NCBI GenBank assembly: GCA_002409995.1
Contig: DHOR01000047.1
Span: 40,463 to 104,462, forward strand
Origin: Hungatella sp. UBA5385
GTDB lineage: Bacteria; Bacillota; Clostridia; Lachnospirales; Lachnospiraceae
Direction: 5' to 3'
DNA: 64,000 nucleotides
Shown piece by piece: positions 26,073 through 34,791 of this stretch. Every line of letters starts with the position of its first letter. Positions within the stretch are counted from its first letter, which is position 1. The notes beneath the pieces were generated by a model. The model did no database searches, was not told the DNA's origin, and saw nothing but the letters and a program-made list of their open reading frames with translations. The position numbers were made by a program, and so were the translations under genes.

Positions 26073-27065
26073 TTACTCGGGGAAATGTTTTTTGTATAGT
26101 TCGAAGAAATTGGTTGTGGTTGTTTTGTCATCTTTGGAGAACCTCATGCTGTCCCAGTCTTCATTGTCAAATGTGATGGGGGTTTCGGTTCGGAATTGAT
26201 CGTAGATTTTGCTGAAGGCCTCTTTTTTACGATCTGTGTATAATATGGACTTTCTTGCTTGGGTGGCGTCCTCGTCGTAGTCACTGATGCATTTGATGAT
26301 GTAGTATTTGTCGTTGTATGCTGTGATGGGGCTGATCTCTCCGGCATTTAGGGCGAAGGCTGCTTCTTCGTAGGCTCCGGGGAATTCTCCTCGGCCGGTT
26401 TGTTTGCGGATTATGGGGTCCTCTGAGTATTCTTTGGCGATCATCTCAAAATTGGAACCTTCGGCAGATACCTTTTCTAACACCTCTGCGGCTGTGGCTG
26501 AATCGGATAGTTCTATCTGCTCTACTGTGATTACTTTGGCTTCGCTGTCACTGATCTCAAGGTTCATGTCTTTTGTTAGTTCCCGGACTACCTTGTTGGC
26601 TAGGAAATAGGCTTCGTATATGGTTTTTACGTCCTCTTCCTTGATTCCCATGTATGCTATGTCATCTGCGGTTAAACCATCATAATACTCTTCAGAGAGC
26701 TTGCGGATCTGCTCTTTTTCTGAAGTGGTCACTATGACCTCTTTTTGCTCAGCCAGAAGATTCATGATCTTCATCTCCTGAAGAAATTCTTTTACCTGAT
26801 CTTTTAGATAGGTTTCGAAAGTCTGACCGCCAGGCAGTTCTACGCCCCAGATCTGGTTGGTGTATATCTGCTGGTAACGGTTGCGCTCTGTGGCTGCTAT
26901 TATCATAGACTCTGACAGAGTGTATGCCTTTTCCTCAGGGACCTCGGATACTATGGGGATTCCTTTGGAACATCCGGTAAGGGGAAGAACTGTAATCGTC
27001 AGGACTTTTATAGTGAGAGCGGCGGTTATGTGTTTTAACCATTTGGGGCTATATGTTAAATTCAT
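26073..27065 (-). CDS. PpiC-type peptidyl-prolyl isomerase lipoprotein (PrsA/SurA-like)
   Basis: A 330-residue lipoprotein: signal with lipobox LTGC (Cys32), an N-terminal helical SurA-like region (50-170), and a parvulin domain at about 177-275 (VEQIELSDSATAAEVLEKV, ANAGEI-like FALNAGEISPI, YYIIKC). It would act outside the membrane in folding secreted proteins, as PrsA does. AGGAG lies upstream of the ATG at 27065. First gene of a likely two-gene unit with the Ser/Arg-rich membrane protein. The coding strand is C-rich instead of G-rich, opposite to most other minus-strand genes nearby. Confidence 0.82.
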   Translation of the reverse strand: MNLTYSPKWLKHITAALTIKVLTITVLPLTGCSKGIPIVSEVPEEKAYTLSESMIIAATERNRYQQIYTNQIWGVELPGGQTFETYLKDQVKEFLQEMKIMNLLAEQKEVIVTTSEKEQIRKLSEEYYDGLTADDIAYMGIKEEDVKTIYEAYFLANKVVRELTKDMNLEISDSEAKVITVEQIELSDSATAAEVLEKVSAEGSNFEMIAKEYSEDPIIRKQTGRGEFPGAYEEAAFALNAGEISPITAYNDKYYIIKCISDYDEDATQARKSILYTDRKKEAFSKIYDQFRTETPITFDNEDWDSMRFSKDDKTTTTNFFELYKKHFPE

Positions 27066-27224
27066 CTGATCTCCTCTGTAAAACTAGTTGCTTTTATGAT
27101 TTATTACCAGATCAGTATAGCATATTTTCGGTTGTGATTCTACTTTACTGGGTGGTTTTTTCTACCATGATTCGGTTGTTTATATGGTATGTATAAAATG
27201 CATCTGTACTAACCGTTTCTATTA

Positions 27225-28010
27225 TTACAGAAGAAGCTTTAATATTTTAAGCACTCCGTCATTTGTATTGGTATCTGTCTGGAATTTAGCTGCTGCTTTT
27301 ACTTCATCTCTGGCATTGCCTACAGCAAAGCTGTAATATGCCTGTCCAAGCATCTCTATATCGTTAAGCTGATCTCCAAAAGCCATGGTCTCCTCCGGCT
27401 TTATGTCAAGACTGTCCTGTAACAGCTTGATTGCCTGCCCTTTGTTGATTCCTGGCTTCATGCAGTCCAGCCACATGTGGCCTGATATGGTCATTTTCAG
27501 TCTGTCCTTATATTTCTCCTGAAGATACTTAGTATAATCTTCCACATTTTCTTTTCTGTAAACGGATATCTTAATAATCTCAGAATCTACCTTTTTTAAA
27601 TCTTCTACCCGCTCTACTTGAAACTTATATCCCTCAACTAACCAATTGATAAAATCCTCGTCCTTAGTCTCCAGATATACAACATCAGGGCCGCTGATCA
27701 TTATGTCAAGCTCATCATCCTTACGCACATCATCAATTAAATCCCATACAGTCTGAGGGTCTATGGGATTTAAGAAAAGATTTCTTCCATGACAGCCTAC
27801 ATAAGCTCCATTGTCCGACAGATAGAATACCTTCTCCTTTATTGGTTCGAAGATAGCTTCAATACTGGCCCACTGCCTTCCGCTGGCTGCTGCAAACTGA
27901 ATTCCTTTCTCACGAAGCTTTAATATCACATCGTACAGCTCAGGATTCATTTCGTTTTCGCCATCCTTTACAAGGGTTCCATCAATATCTGATGCAATCA
28001 GTTTAATCAT
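27225..28010 (-). CDS. HAD superfamily hydrolase, Cof type
   Basis: A 261-residue cytoplasmic phosphatase of the Cof/YidA branch of the HAD superfamily. Motif I is DIDGTLV at residues 8-14 (nucleophile Asp8 and acid Asp10), motif II is in AASGRQ, and motif IV is FGDQLNDIEML near 217. A C2-type cap lies between. Such enzymes dephosphorylate sugar phosphates or pyridoxal phosphate; the substrate cannot be told. It starts 3 bp after the maf stop codon with GAGGAGG inside the end of maf, so the two are cotranscribed. Confidence 0.9.
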   Translation of the reverse strand: MIKLIASDIDGTLVKDGENEMNPELYDVILKLREKGIQFAAASGRQWASIEAIFEPIKEKVFYLSDNGAYVGCHGRNLFLNPIDPQTVWDLIDDVRKDDELDIMISGPDVVYLETKDEDFINWLVEGYKFQVERVEDLKKVDSEIIKISVYRKENVEDYTKYLQEKYKDRLKMTISGHMWLDCMKPGINKGQAIKLLQDSLDIKPEETMAFGDQLNDIEMLGQAYYSFAVGNARDEVKAAAKFQTDTNTNDGVLKILKLLL

Positions 28011-28013
28011 TGG

Positions 28014-28604
28014 TTAATCCTCCTCATTACACAATCTTTTTATCTCCTGGTAAACACGTCCTACAGGCAATCCTACTACATTATTGTAATCTCCGTCAAT
28101 GGCTTTGATGAAAGCAGCGAATTTTCCCTGAATTCCATAAGCTCCTGCCTTATCCATTGGTTCTCCATCTTCCGCATAGCCGTGAATCTCTTCTTCAGTC
28201 ATGGGATATACAGTTACATCTGTTTTTTCTGCAAATGTCACAATCTTAGTATTATTTTCCTTGCAAAAAGCCAGTGTCACACCTGTATAGACCTGGTGTG
28301 TTTTTCCGGCTAACATAGCGATCATGCGGTGGGCATCTTCATGGTCTGCAGGCTTTCCAAGTATTCTTCCCTCTGCAGCTACTACGGTGTCAGCTCCCAT
28401 CACCAGAGTCCCTGGAGGCTGTTTTGCTGCCACATCACATGCCTTCTGTCTGGACAGCTCCTTCACCACTTCCTCCGGAATTTCGGTTGTAATGACTTCT
28501 TCTATGGTGCTGGGAATAATCTCCGGAATCAATCCAATCTGAGCCAGTAGCTCTTTTCGCCTTGGTGATGCTGAGGCAAGCACCATTTTTTTCACTCTGT
28601 TCAT
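28014..28604 (-). CDS. maf: Maf family nucleotide pyrophosphatase
   Basis: A 196-residue Maf protein, a nucleoside triphosphate pyrophosphatase acting on dTTP/UTP and modified bases. The opening KKMVLASASPRRKELLAQIG holds the SxSPRR signature, and VMGADTVVA and KPADHEDA follow. The start at 28604 is chosen for its AGAGGAG box; a longer frame upstream has none. Located between a membrane protein gene and the HAD phosphatase gene, 54 bp and 3 bp away. Cytoplasmic. Confidence 0.92.
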   Translation of the reverse strand: MNRVKKMVLASASPRRKELLAQIGLIPEIIPSTIEEVITTEIPEEVVKELSRQKACDVAAKQPPGTLVMGADTVVAAEGRILGKPADHEDAHRMIAMLAGKTHQVYTGVTLAFCKENNTKIVTFAEKTDVTVYPMTEEEIHGYAEDGEPMDKAGAYGIQGKFAAFIKAIDGDYNNVVGLPVGRVYQEIKRLCNEED

Positions 28605-28658
28605 AATATCTCCTCTTAAATACGAAATAAGCGGGACCCTTTCGAATCCCGCCATCTG

Positions 28659-29222
28659 TCAATATACTCTTAAACGCCCTAATACAGGCTTGTCTTCTTC
28701 TTCATCTGCTGCTTTTAACTGAATTTTTAAAGTATAGATAAAATCAGTTACATAGAAAGCCAGCAGGCTTAAAGCTACAGCACGTTCCAAACCGGAAGGA
28801 ATTACATTTACAAATCCTATTACAAATCCATTGAGGAAACGGAAGAAGATAATTCCTAAAAATCCCCAGCCAACGCTGCTCTCTAAACAGATAATTCCCT
28901 TATAGTTAAATGGCTTCCGGCTGTAATCCCACCAGAAAGCACCAAATAATCGAATCATAGCACGGGCCGTAATCAGCTCCATAGTTGTTGCCATCATTGT
29001 TGTCGCAAAATAAAGCTGTATCGGCTGATTTGCTACAGGACTGAGAAACATAATCGCTCCCAAAGCACCAAAACCATATATAATACAAAAAGGTCCATGT
29101 CCAAATCCTCTGTTCGTAACAATTTTTCTATTCTCAATAGTCAAAACTGTACATTCCAGAAGGTAGCCTACAAAGCTAAATGCAAAAAAGCAATTGATAG
29201 CATGATAAATCGTCATATCCAT
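28659..29222 (-). CDS. Putative ABC transporter type IV membrane protein (CmpB-like)
   Basis: A 187-residue membrane protein with about five hydrophobic helices. The blocks NRGFGHGPFCIIYGFG and WWDYSRKPFNYKGIICL are hallmarks of the Pfam family called putative ABC-transporter type IV (CmpB-like), common in Clostridia. No ATPase is adjacent, and the transport role of the family is unproven. GGAGG is close to three possible ATG starts (29225, 29222, 29216); spacing favours the second or third. First gene of a likely unit with maf and the HAD phosphatase. Confidence 0.82.
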   Translation of the reverse strand: MDMTIYHAINCFFAFSFVGYLLECTVLTIENRKIVTNRGFGHGPFCIIYGFGALGAIMFLSPVANQPIQLYFATTMMATTMELITARAMIRLFGAFWWDYSRKPFNYKGIICLESSVGWGFLGIIFFRFLNGFVIGFVNVIPSGLERAVALSLLAFYVTDFIYTLKIQLKAADEEEDKPVLGRLRVY

Positions 29223-29333
29223 CATACCTCCGTATTAACATTCTTTTAACTTGTTAAAGTATAATATGGATATCTTAAGAAATCAAGAATATTTTTCTTA
29301 CGATTAACAGAATATCTTCCTAAGTTTTCATAA

Positions 29334-29792
29334 TTAATAGTATTGTGCGATAATTGCAGCCAATACAATCCCTAATATTGCTCCTGCTGCCACCTGGAGC
29401 GGGCTATGTCCCACATATTCCTTCAAGCGTTCCTGGAATAACTCTCCCTTAAACTTCAACGGATTCTGGGTCAAAATAGTGTTTAAAAGTTTAGCCTGCT
29501 TGCCTGTCTCTCTTCTGACTCCCATGGCATCATACATAACGATCATGGATAAGACAAAACAGACCGCAAACTCAAAAGAACCGACACCATAATGAACAAA
29601 GGCGGCGGTTGTCAGTGCACATACCGTTGAGGAGTGGGAACTGGGCATACCGCCCGATCCCACCAGCCTCTCCGGATTAAAATTCTTATTGAGGGCAAGG
29701 TCAATCAGTGTCTTTAACACCTGGGCAACCACCCAGCCTGTTACAGCACTAACCAAAACCTGATTGCCCAGTATTTCATCCCAAATTGTCAT
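29334..29792 (-). CDS. Divergent PAP2 family membrane protein
   Basis: A 152-residue membrane protein of the divergent PAP2 (DUF212, YuiD-like) family. It carries GGMPSSHSSTVCALTTAAF, the phosphatase-like histidine motif, and VRRETGKQAKLLN. It probably acts on a lipid phosphate or is a degenerate relative of acid phosphatases. The ATG at 29792 follows AGGAG; an earlier start seven codons upstream overlaps that box. It lies 63 bp downstream of the HD-domain gene on the same strand. Confidence 0.85.
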   Translation of the reverse strand: MTIWDEILGNQVLVSAVTGWVVAQVLKTLIDLALNKNFNPERLVGSGGMPSSHSSTVCALTTAAFVHYGVGSFEFAVCFVLSMIVMYDAMGVRRETGKQAKLLNTILTQNPLKFKGELFQERLKEYVGHSPLQVAAGAILGIVLAAIIAQYY

Positions 29793-29855
29793 GGTTTTCT
29801 CCTGCTTATACATTGAAACTGCAACCGATGGTCATCATTCATCAGCCCACCCGGT

Positions 29856-30425
29856 CTATACAGTGCCTTTTACTCCAAAGCTGTATAGTACCCAACGTTT
29901 CACTCTGCCCATTGTCTCTGCAAGACTGCAAAACTTATCTGCATAAACAATTGCCATTCCTTCCCTGGTCTTAGGCGGTACAGGGGTAAGGGGCCACATA
30001 TGGCGCAGGATCATGTCTTTTTCTTTTTCTGTCAATGTAAAGTGTTTTACTGCATTATTAAGGGCTGTTCTCGGATGAGTGTAGCCATGAAAATGATTCC
30101 CTGTTTCTCTGGCATGTGTGTGCCAGTCATAGAGGAAGAAGTCGTGAAGCAGCGCTCCCCGGGCAGTTTCCCGATAGTCCCAGCCAAGTCTCCTGCAGAT
30201 ACAGTAGCTCATATAGGATACCTTGATACAATGTGCCTTACAGGTAGTATTCCCATGCTGAATAAAGTTATCCATAGACTGAAATATGGGACTGTCCATA
30301 ATATCATGAACACATTCCATATATTCTGCATCTTCATAGTAACTCTTATGCTCCACCCACCTGGAATCCTGTGCCCAAAGCTTTGCCTGTTCCTTTTCTT
30401 CATCTGTTATATAAATCGGTTTCAT
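29856..30425 (-). CDS. HD domain phosphohydrolase-like protein
   Basis: A 189-residue cytoplasmic protein with an HD-type fold. The His of the helix NTTCKAHCIKVSYMSYCI, the doublet in GALLHDFFLYDWH near residue 93, and later HMWPLTPVPP and YADKFCSLAE complete the metal site expected of HD phosphohydrolases. Substrate unknown; nucleotides are typical. It lies between glgA and the PAP2 gene, transcribed in the same direction with a 50-bp gap from glgA. Confidence 0.82.
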   Translation of the reverse strand: MKPIYITDEEKEQAKLWAQDSRWVEHKSYYEDAEYMECVHDIMDSPIFQSMDNFIQHGNTTCKAHCIKVSYMSYCICRRLGWDYRETARGALLHDFFLYDWHTHARETGNHFHGYTHPRTALNNAVKHFTLTEKEKDMILRHMWPLTPVPPKTREGMAIVYADKFCSLAETMGRVKRWVLYSFGVKGTV

Positions 30426-30475
30426 CTTACTAAATCAGCACTCCTTAATATTGAATCTATAGTTTCCTGTGTCTC

Positions 30476-31921
30476 TCATACTCCAATAAGCCAGTCATAA
30501 AGCTCCTGATACTTGGCTGCAGAGGACCCCCATGAGAAATCACATTCCATGCCCCTGTCAATAATCTTGTTCCATTCCCGCTTTCTGTTATAATATATGT
30601 TCTCAGCATAGCGAATGGCTCCAAGCATCTCATGAGCATTATAATTGATAAAGGAAAATCCTGTTCCCTTGCTTTCGTATTCATTATAGGCTTCTACTGT
30701 ATCTCTTAAACCTCCGGTCTCCCGGACAATTGGTACAGTTCCATACCGCAGAGACATCAGCTGGCTTAAACCACAGGGCTCAAACAGAGATGGCATGAGA
30801 AATGCATCACATGCAGCATACACCTTATGAGACATTGGCTCTGAGTAATAGATATTGGCAGAAACCTTATCCGGATACTTCCAGTCATAGTGGCGGAACA
30901 TATTCTCATACCGTTCCTCACCTGTACCCAGAATTACAAGCTGAATATCATCCTGACACAGCTCGTCAATGACACATTGTATTAAATCCAGCCCCTTCTG
31001 ATCTGTCAGCCTGGAAACAATTCCGATCATAAACTTCTTATCATCTGGATTCAGACCCAGCTCCTGCTGAAGGGCACGTTTATTCTTAATCTTTTCCTTT
31101 CGGAAGTTTTTGGCATTGTAATTCTGGACAATATGGGGATCTGTCTCAGGATTAAATTCATCATAATCAATGCCGTTGACAATACCCCGGAGACTGTTGG
31201 AACGGGCTCTCATAAGGCCGTCCAGCCCTTCCCCGTAAAATGGCATCTTAATCTCTTCTGCATAGGTTTCACTGACAGTAGTAACAGCATCTGCATAAAT
31301 AATGCCGCCCTTTAACAGATTGCCATCCTTATATGCCTCCAGCTTATCAGGTGTGAAATAATAATCCGGCAGACAAGTCAGCCGCTGTATTGTCTTCACA
31401 TCCCATACTCCCTGGAATTTTAAGTTATGGATGGTGATTACTGACTTCATATCACGGAAGAAGTCTCCTTCATGAAACCGGTCTTTTAACAGAACAGGGA
31501 TAAGCGCACTCTGCCAATCGTGACAGTGAACCAGATCCGGCTGAAAATCAATAACCGGAAGTGCTGACAACGCAGCCCTGCAGAAAAAGCAGAATTTTTC
31601 TAAATCATTATACCAGTCGCCATATGGCTTAGACCCACTAAAATAACCTTCATTATCAATAAAGTAATAGGTGATTCCATCATATACGCACTGAAGAATC
31701 CCAACGTACCTGCTCTGTCCCAGATAATCCATGTAAAAATGATTCACATAAGTCATCTGATCTCTCCACTCTTCTTTGATACAAAGATACTTGGGAATCA
31801 TTACTCTAACATCATAATATTGCTTATCAAAGCACTTTGGTAAAGAACCTACAACGTCTGCAAGTCCGCCTGTTTTAATAAAAGGTACTGCCTCTGATGC
31901 AACGAATAATATTTTCTTCAT
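30476..31921 (-). CDS. glgA: Glycogen synthase (GT5)
   Basis: A 481-residue GT5 glycogen/starch synthase that transfers glucose from ADP-glucose to an alpha-1,4-glucan. The KTGGLADVVGSLPK motif (residues 17-30) binds ADP-glucose, and the C-terminal block with PSLFEPCGLSQL and RETGGLRDTV completes the GT-B site. Length is normal for the family. It stands without glgB, glgC, glgD or glgP here, so those must be elsewhere. It lies about 107 bp downstream of spo0A, with no terminator visible between them, so read-through from spo0A is possible. Confidence 0.94.
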   Translation of the reverse strand: MKKILFVASEAVPFIKTGGLADVVGSLPKCFDKQYYDVRVMIPKYLCIKEEWRDQMTYVNHFYMDYLGQSRYVGILQCVYDGITYYFIDNEGYFSGSKPYGDWYNDLEKFCFFCRAALSALPVIDFQPDLVHCHDWQSALIPVLLKDRFHEGDFFRDMKSVITIHNLKFQGVWDVKTIQRLTCLPDYYFTPDKLEAYKDGNLLKGGIIYADAVTTVSETYAEEIKMPFYGEGLDGLMRARSNSLRGIVNGIDYDEFNPETDPHIVQNYNAKNFRKEKIKNKRALQQELGLNPDDKKFMIGIVSRLTDQKGLDLIQCVIDELCQDDIQLVILGTGEERYENMFRHYDWKYPDKVSANIYYSEPMSHKVYAACDAFLMPSLFEPCGLSQLMSLRYGTVPIVRETGGLRDTVEAYNEYESKGTGFSFINYNAHEMLGAIRYAENIYYNRKREWNKIIDRGMECDFSWGSSAAKYQELYDWLIGV

Positions 31922-32027
31922 CCAAAAACCTCCCTATCTTAATTATGACTCTTGGGGAATCATTGTCGTTAGTTTCTAGTATACTGCATTTTCTTAAAAT
32001 AAGGAAGTATGTTTAATGTAGATTTTC

Positions 32028-32831
32028 TTAAAGTTTCTTATAATCCAGCCTAATTTTATCAGCAATCAAAGCAATAAATTCAGAATTGGTAGGTTTTCCC
32101 TTGCCTGTGCTCACTGTATAGCCAAATAAATCGTTAATGGTATCCATCTTCCCTCTGCTCCATGCAACCTCAATGGCATGGCGGATTGCTCTCTCCACTC
32201 TGCTTGGTGTAGTCTGATGCTTCTTAGCTATGGATGGGTAGAGAATCTTAGTTACAGATGTAAGCATCTCTTGATCCTGTACAGATGTTACAATAGCATC
32301 TCTTAAATACTGATATCCCTTAATATGAGCAGGAATTCCAATTTCATGAAGCATCTGAGTCACATCATTCTCCAGATTCTGCTCCATATATTCCAGTTTA
32401 TTTACATAAGGCTTCACCTTCTTGATTCCGGAAATAGACATTGATTTTGTTTTATCCTGGCTTAATCTGCGGACCTTGTCAATGATAATCTCCTTATTAA
32501 AAGGCTTCATTATGTAATAATTGGCTCCCATACGAAAGGCATCTTCGGTAATATTCTCACTTCCTGCAGCAGTTACCATAATAAACGACGGCAGTTTTGT
32601 CATATTGGCATTATTTCTTACTTTCTCCATTACAGAGATTCCGTCCATCCTCGGCATAATCACATCTAATAAGACAACATCTGGACAGGTTTTCACAATC
32701 ATATTATAGGCATCTTCGCCATTATCTGCCTTTCCTACTACGTGAAAATCCTCCTCTCCCTCAAATATATCATTGAGCAAACCTAAGGTCTGCATGTTAT
32801 CATCTGCAATAGCAATACTAATCTCCGACAT
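32028..32831 (-). CDS. spo0A: Sporulation master regulator Spo0A
   Basis: A 267-residue response regulator. The receiver domain has the acidic pair Asp10/Asp11, the phosphoacceptor Asp56 in VVLLDVIMPRMDG, and the lysine of YYIMKPF. The C-terminal Spo0A DNA-binding domain starts near residue 150 and contains the recognition helix region TPSRVERAIRHAIEVAWSRG. It governs entry into sporulation. The ATG at 32831 follows GGAGGAAAG; a TTG six codons upstream overlaps that box. A promoter with TATAAT at 32888-32893 and an inverted pair of 0A boxes just upstream point to self-regulation. It follows spoIVB, as in other Clostridia. Confidence 0.97.
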   Translation of the reverse strand: MSEISIAIADDNMQTLGLLNDIFEGEEDFHVVGKADNGEDAYNMIVKTCPDVVLLDVIMPRMDGISVMEKVRNNANMTKLPSFIMVTAAGSENITEDAFRMGANYYIMKPFNKEIIIDKVRRLSQDKTKSMSISGIKKVKPYVNKLEYMEQNLENDVTQMLHEIGIPAHIKGYQYLRDAIVTSVQDQEMLTSVTKILYPSIAKKHQTTPSRVERAIRHAIEVAWSRGKMDTINDLFGYTVSTGKGKPTNSEFIALIADKIRLDYKKL

Positions 32832-32887
32832 GTCTTTTCTTTCCTCCAATTTCTAGAATTTTGATTATCTGCATCTGTTGTATAGCC

Positions 32888-32917
32888 ATTATAGACTGGG
32901 CTTTACAAATGCTGCAA
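32888..32917 (-). promoter_or_regulatory. Promoter of spo0A
   Basis: On the minus strand TTGCAG (32917 to 32912), an 18-bp spacer and TATAAT (32893 to 32888). The 0A-box palindrome at 32921-32947 abuts the -35. Confidence 0.55.
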
Positions 32918-32920
32918 TGG

Positions 32921-32947
32921 GATTCTGTCGCATTATTCGACAGAATC
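32921..32947. promoter_or_regulatory. Inverted 0A boxes upstream of spo0A
   Basis: GATTCTGTCG (32921-32930) and its complement CGACAGAATC (32938-32947) with a 7-bp spacer. Each arm contains the 0A-box core: TGTCGCA at 32926-32932 on the plus strand and TGTCGAA on the minus strand (32943 to 32937). A third possible box, TGTCGAG, lies at 33077-33083. Activated Spo0A would bind here. The rest of the 378-bp gap holds the spo0A promoter and the spoIVB terminator. Confidence 0.65.
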
Positions 32948-33163
32948 AATCACTTTTTCCAGTTATGTAACCAGACAAATTTCTCATTGAAAAAAGTCGA
33001 TTTAGAAAAACACCATGTTCCCTCTAACCTCCCCAAAATCCATTTTATTATGTAAATGTTGAAAATCGAGTTACATTGTCGAGAAGTTTCAATGATTTTT
33101 CTTAATAATATTACCATATTTTTCCATATATGGAAAGCTTTATTAACATAAATCCAAAACGGG

Positions 33164-33189
33164 GATGCCAGTTTACACAAACTGGCATC
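33164..33189 (-). terminator. Terminator of spoIVB
   Basis: Perfect 11-bp arms GATGCCAGTTT and AAACTGGCATC with a 4-nt loop, 21 bp after the spoIVB stop codon. The minus-strand continuation is CCCGTTTTGG, so the U-run is short. Confidence 0.75.
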
Positions 33190-33209
33190 AAACCTAATTT
33201 TAGACTGTT

Positions 33210-34499
33210 TTAATTACCTCTTTCTGCTGCTTCCATCATATTTTCAATAAAGATTCCGTAGCCTCTTGTTGAATCCTGAATAAATACATGGGTAACAGCA
33301 CCGATCAGCTTTCCATCTTGAATAATGGGACTTCCGCTCATTCCCTGTACGATTCCTCCTGTTAATGCCAGAAGATCAGGGTCTGTCACCTTAATCACCA
33401 TACCCTTATTCTTATGTGCTGTGGAGTAATCCACACGTTGAATTTCAATTTCATAATCCTTTAACTGTCCGGATACATCACTTCGGATAAATGCCACTCC
33501 TTTTTTAACATCCTGGCGGAAACCAATGGGAATAGCTTCGCTTTTAATCTTATTTCTCAATCTGTCATTAACTATTCCAAATATTCCTTCCTCTGTATTG
33601 GAAGAAATAGTCCCCAAAGTGGACCCTGGTCCGTAATAAATCACACCGCTCATCACTCCCGGCTTTCCAAAGCTGCCCTTTTCAATTCCCAGAACAGCAG
33701 TTTCATAAAGTGCACCTTCTGTAATCTGGACTACATTTCCCGTATCACTGTCACTGATCCCATGACCTAATGCACCAAACTGACCATTGAGATCAAGATA
33801 GGTCATAGTTCCTATTCCCTGGGTATCATCACGAACCCAGACGCCCAGCTTGTAGCTTCCATCATCAGCTTCTACAGGCGTCATCTTCACATCAATCTCC
33901 TCTGAATTGCGCCTTACCTTTAACACTGCTTCTCCTGAACCATTCTTATCCAGCTCATCCATAAGGGTTTCTTTGTTCTGAAGGGGCACTCCATTCATCG
34001 CTTCAATATAATCTCCTGTCTGCAAAATACCAAAGGCAGGCTCTGAAGTAAGTCCATCCTTTTTCGTCACATCACCTGTACCGATTACCATGATTCCGTC
34101 GGACTTCAGATAGATTCCTACAGGAACACCACAGGGTATGGCATATTTGGTATCCACTACATTAACCTGTATATCCTTTAAACGAAGCCAGCCAAACAGC
34201 TTCAAATCAATATTGTAACTGCCCTGATTTTCAGAATATACGGAAAATGGTTCATTTACCTGCAGATGGATTTTATCAGAAGGAATATTGGACCCATTTC
34301 CCAGAACCACCTCTTCACTGTCTGACGACAGTGTCACATCAAAAGGCATGGAGAAATGAAACTGTTCTTCTTCCTCTGCAACAATGTTAAGCTTATCTGG
34401 AATTACTCTTTTCATATAGTAATATGAAAATACAATAGAGAAAACCAGACTGACCCAGAATGCAATCACTACATATCTGTGTAATTTTCCTCTTGCCAT
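33210..34499 (-). CDS. spoIVB: SpoIVB serine peptidase (sigma-K checkpoint)
   Basis: A 429-residue S55 peptidase. An N-terminal membrane anchor (about 10-30) is followed by a PDZ domain (about 125-205: VGIYLKSDGIMVIG, GDYIEAMNGVPL) and the peptidase domain with the catalytic His in GALGHGISD and the catalytic Ser in QGMSGSPI. In Bacillus it is made in the forespore under sigma-G, crosses into the intermembrane space and triggers pro-sigma-K processing. AGGAGG precedes the ATG. The leader contains a terminator-like hairpin directly ahead of the ribosome binding site. Upstream, recN is displaced about 9.7 kb from its usual place next to this gene. Confidence 0.96.
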   Translation of the reverse strand: MARGKLHRYVVIAFWVSLVFSIVFSYYYMKRVIPDKLNIVAEEEEQFHFSMPFDVTLSSDSEEVVLGNGSNIPSDKIHLQVNEPFSVYSENQGSYNIDLKLFGWLRLKDIQVNVVDTKYAIPCGVPVGIYLKSDGIMVIGTGDVTKKDGLTSEPAFGILQTGDYIEAMNGVPLQNKETLMDELDKNGSGEAVLKVRRNSEEIDVKMTPVEADDGSYKLGVWVRDDTQGIGTMTYLDLNGQFGALGHGISDSDTGNVVQITEGALYETAVLGIEKGSFGKPGVMSGVIYYGPGSTLGTISSNTEEGIFGIVNDRLRNKIKSEAIPIGFRQDVKKGVAFIRSDVSGQLKDYEIEIQRVDYSTAHKNKGMVIKVTDPDLLALTGGIVQGMSGSPIIQDGKLIGAVTHVFIQDSTRGYGIFIENMMEAAERGN

Positions 34500-34560
34500 C
34501 TCACATACCTCCTAAAAAAATGAAAGGAGACAATTTTAAGCTCCTTTCATAGTATGTGAG
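34500..34560 (-). promoter_or_regulatory. Attenuator-like hairpin in the spoIVB leader
   Basis: Inner stem TGAAAGGAG (34521-34529) with CTCCTTTCA (34541-34549), followed on the minus strand by seven T residues: a textbook intrinsic terminator, ending only about 20 nt before the spoIVB start codon. An outer pairing, CTCACATAC (34500-34508) with GTATGTGAG (34552-34560), encloses the ribosome binding site. A sigma-A-like promoter (TTTACA, 16 bp, TAAAAT) lies upstream at 34585-34612. Confidence 0.6.
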
Positions 34561-34584
34561 AAATCGCAAAAAACACTCTGTCAT

Positions 34585-34612
34585 ATTTTAGTTGTAACTA
34601 ATTTCTTGTAAA
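34585..34612 (-). promoter_or_regulatory. Possible promoter upstream of the spoIVB leader
   Basis: TTTACA (34612 to 34607) and TAAAAT (34590 to 34585) on the minus strand with a 16-bp spacer. No clear sigma-G promoter was identified by eye. Confidence 0.4.
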
Positions 34613-34736
34613 CCCAGTTTTCATAACTTTTAAATAATTGCTGATTATATATTTCAATATGTAGTATTCCAATTTTATTTCAAATTTATTAATAAATTGA
34701 TTTAAAATATTTATTTAAGCCCAATAAATTCAAAAA

Positions 34737-34759
34737 AGAAGACAGATTACCTGCCTTCT
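34737..34759 (-). terminator. Terminator of the MarR gene
   Basis: Arms AGAAGACAG (34737-34745) and CTGCCTTCT (34751-34759) with a 5-nt loop, followed on the minus strand by TTTTTTG. It comes 33 bp after the MarR stop codon. Confidence 0.7.
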
Positions 34760-34791
34760 CTTAAAATTCATATTCATCTAATGCTGCAATA

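Noticed and set aside
32921..32947. Inverted repeat read as a second spoIVB terminator
   Set aside because: It lies about 260 bp past the spoIVB stop, beyond a better terminator at 33164-33189, has no U-run, and contains 0A-box cores next to the spo0A promoter.
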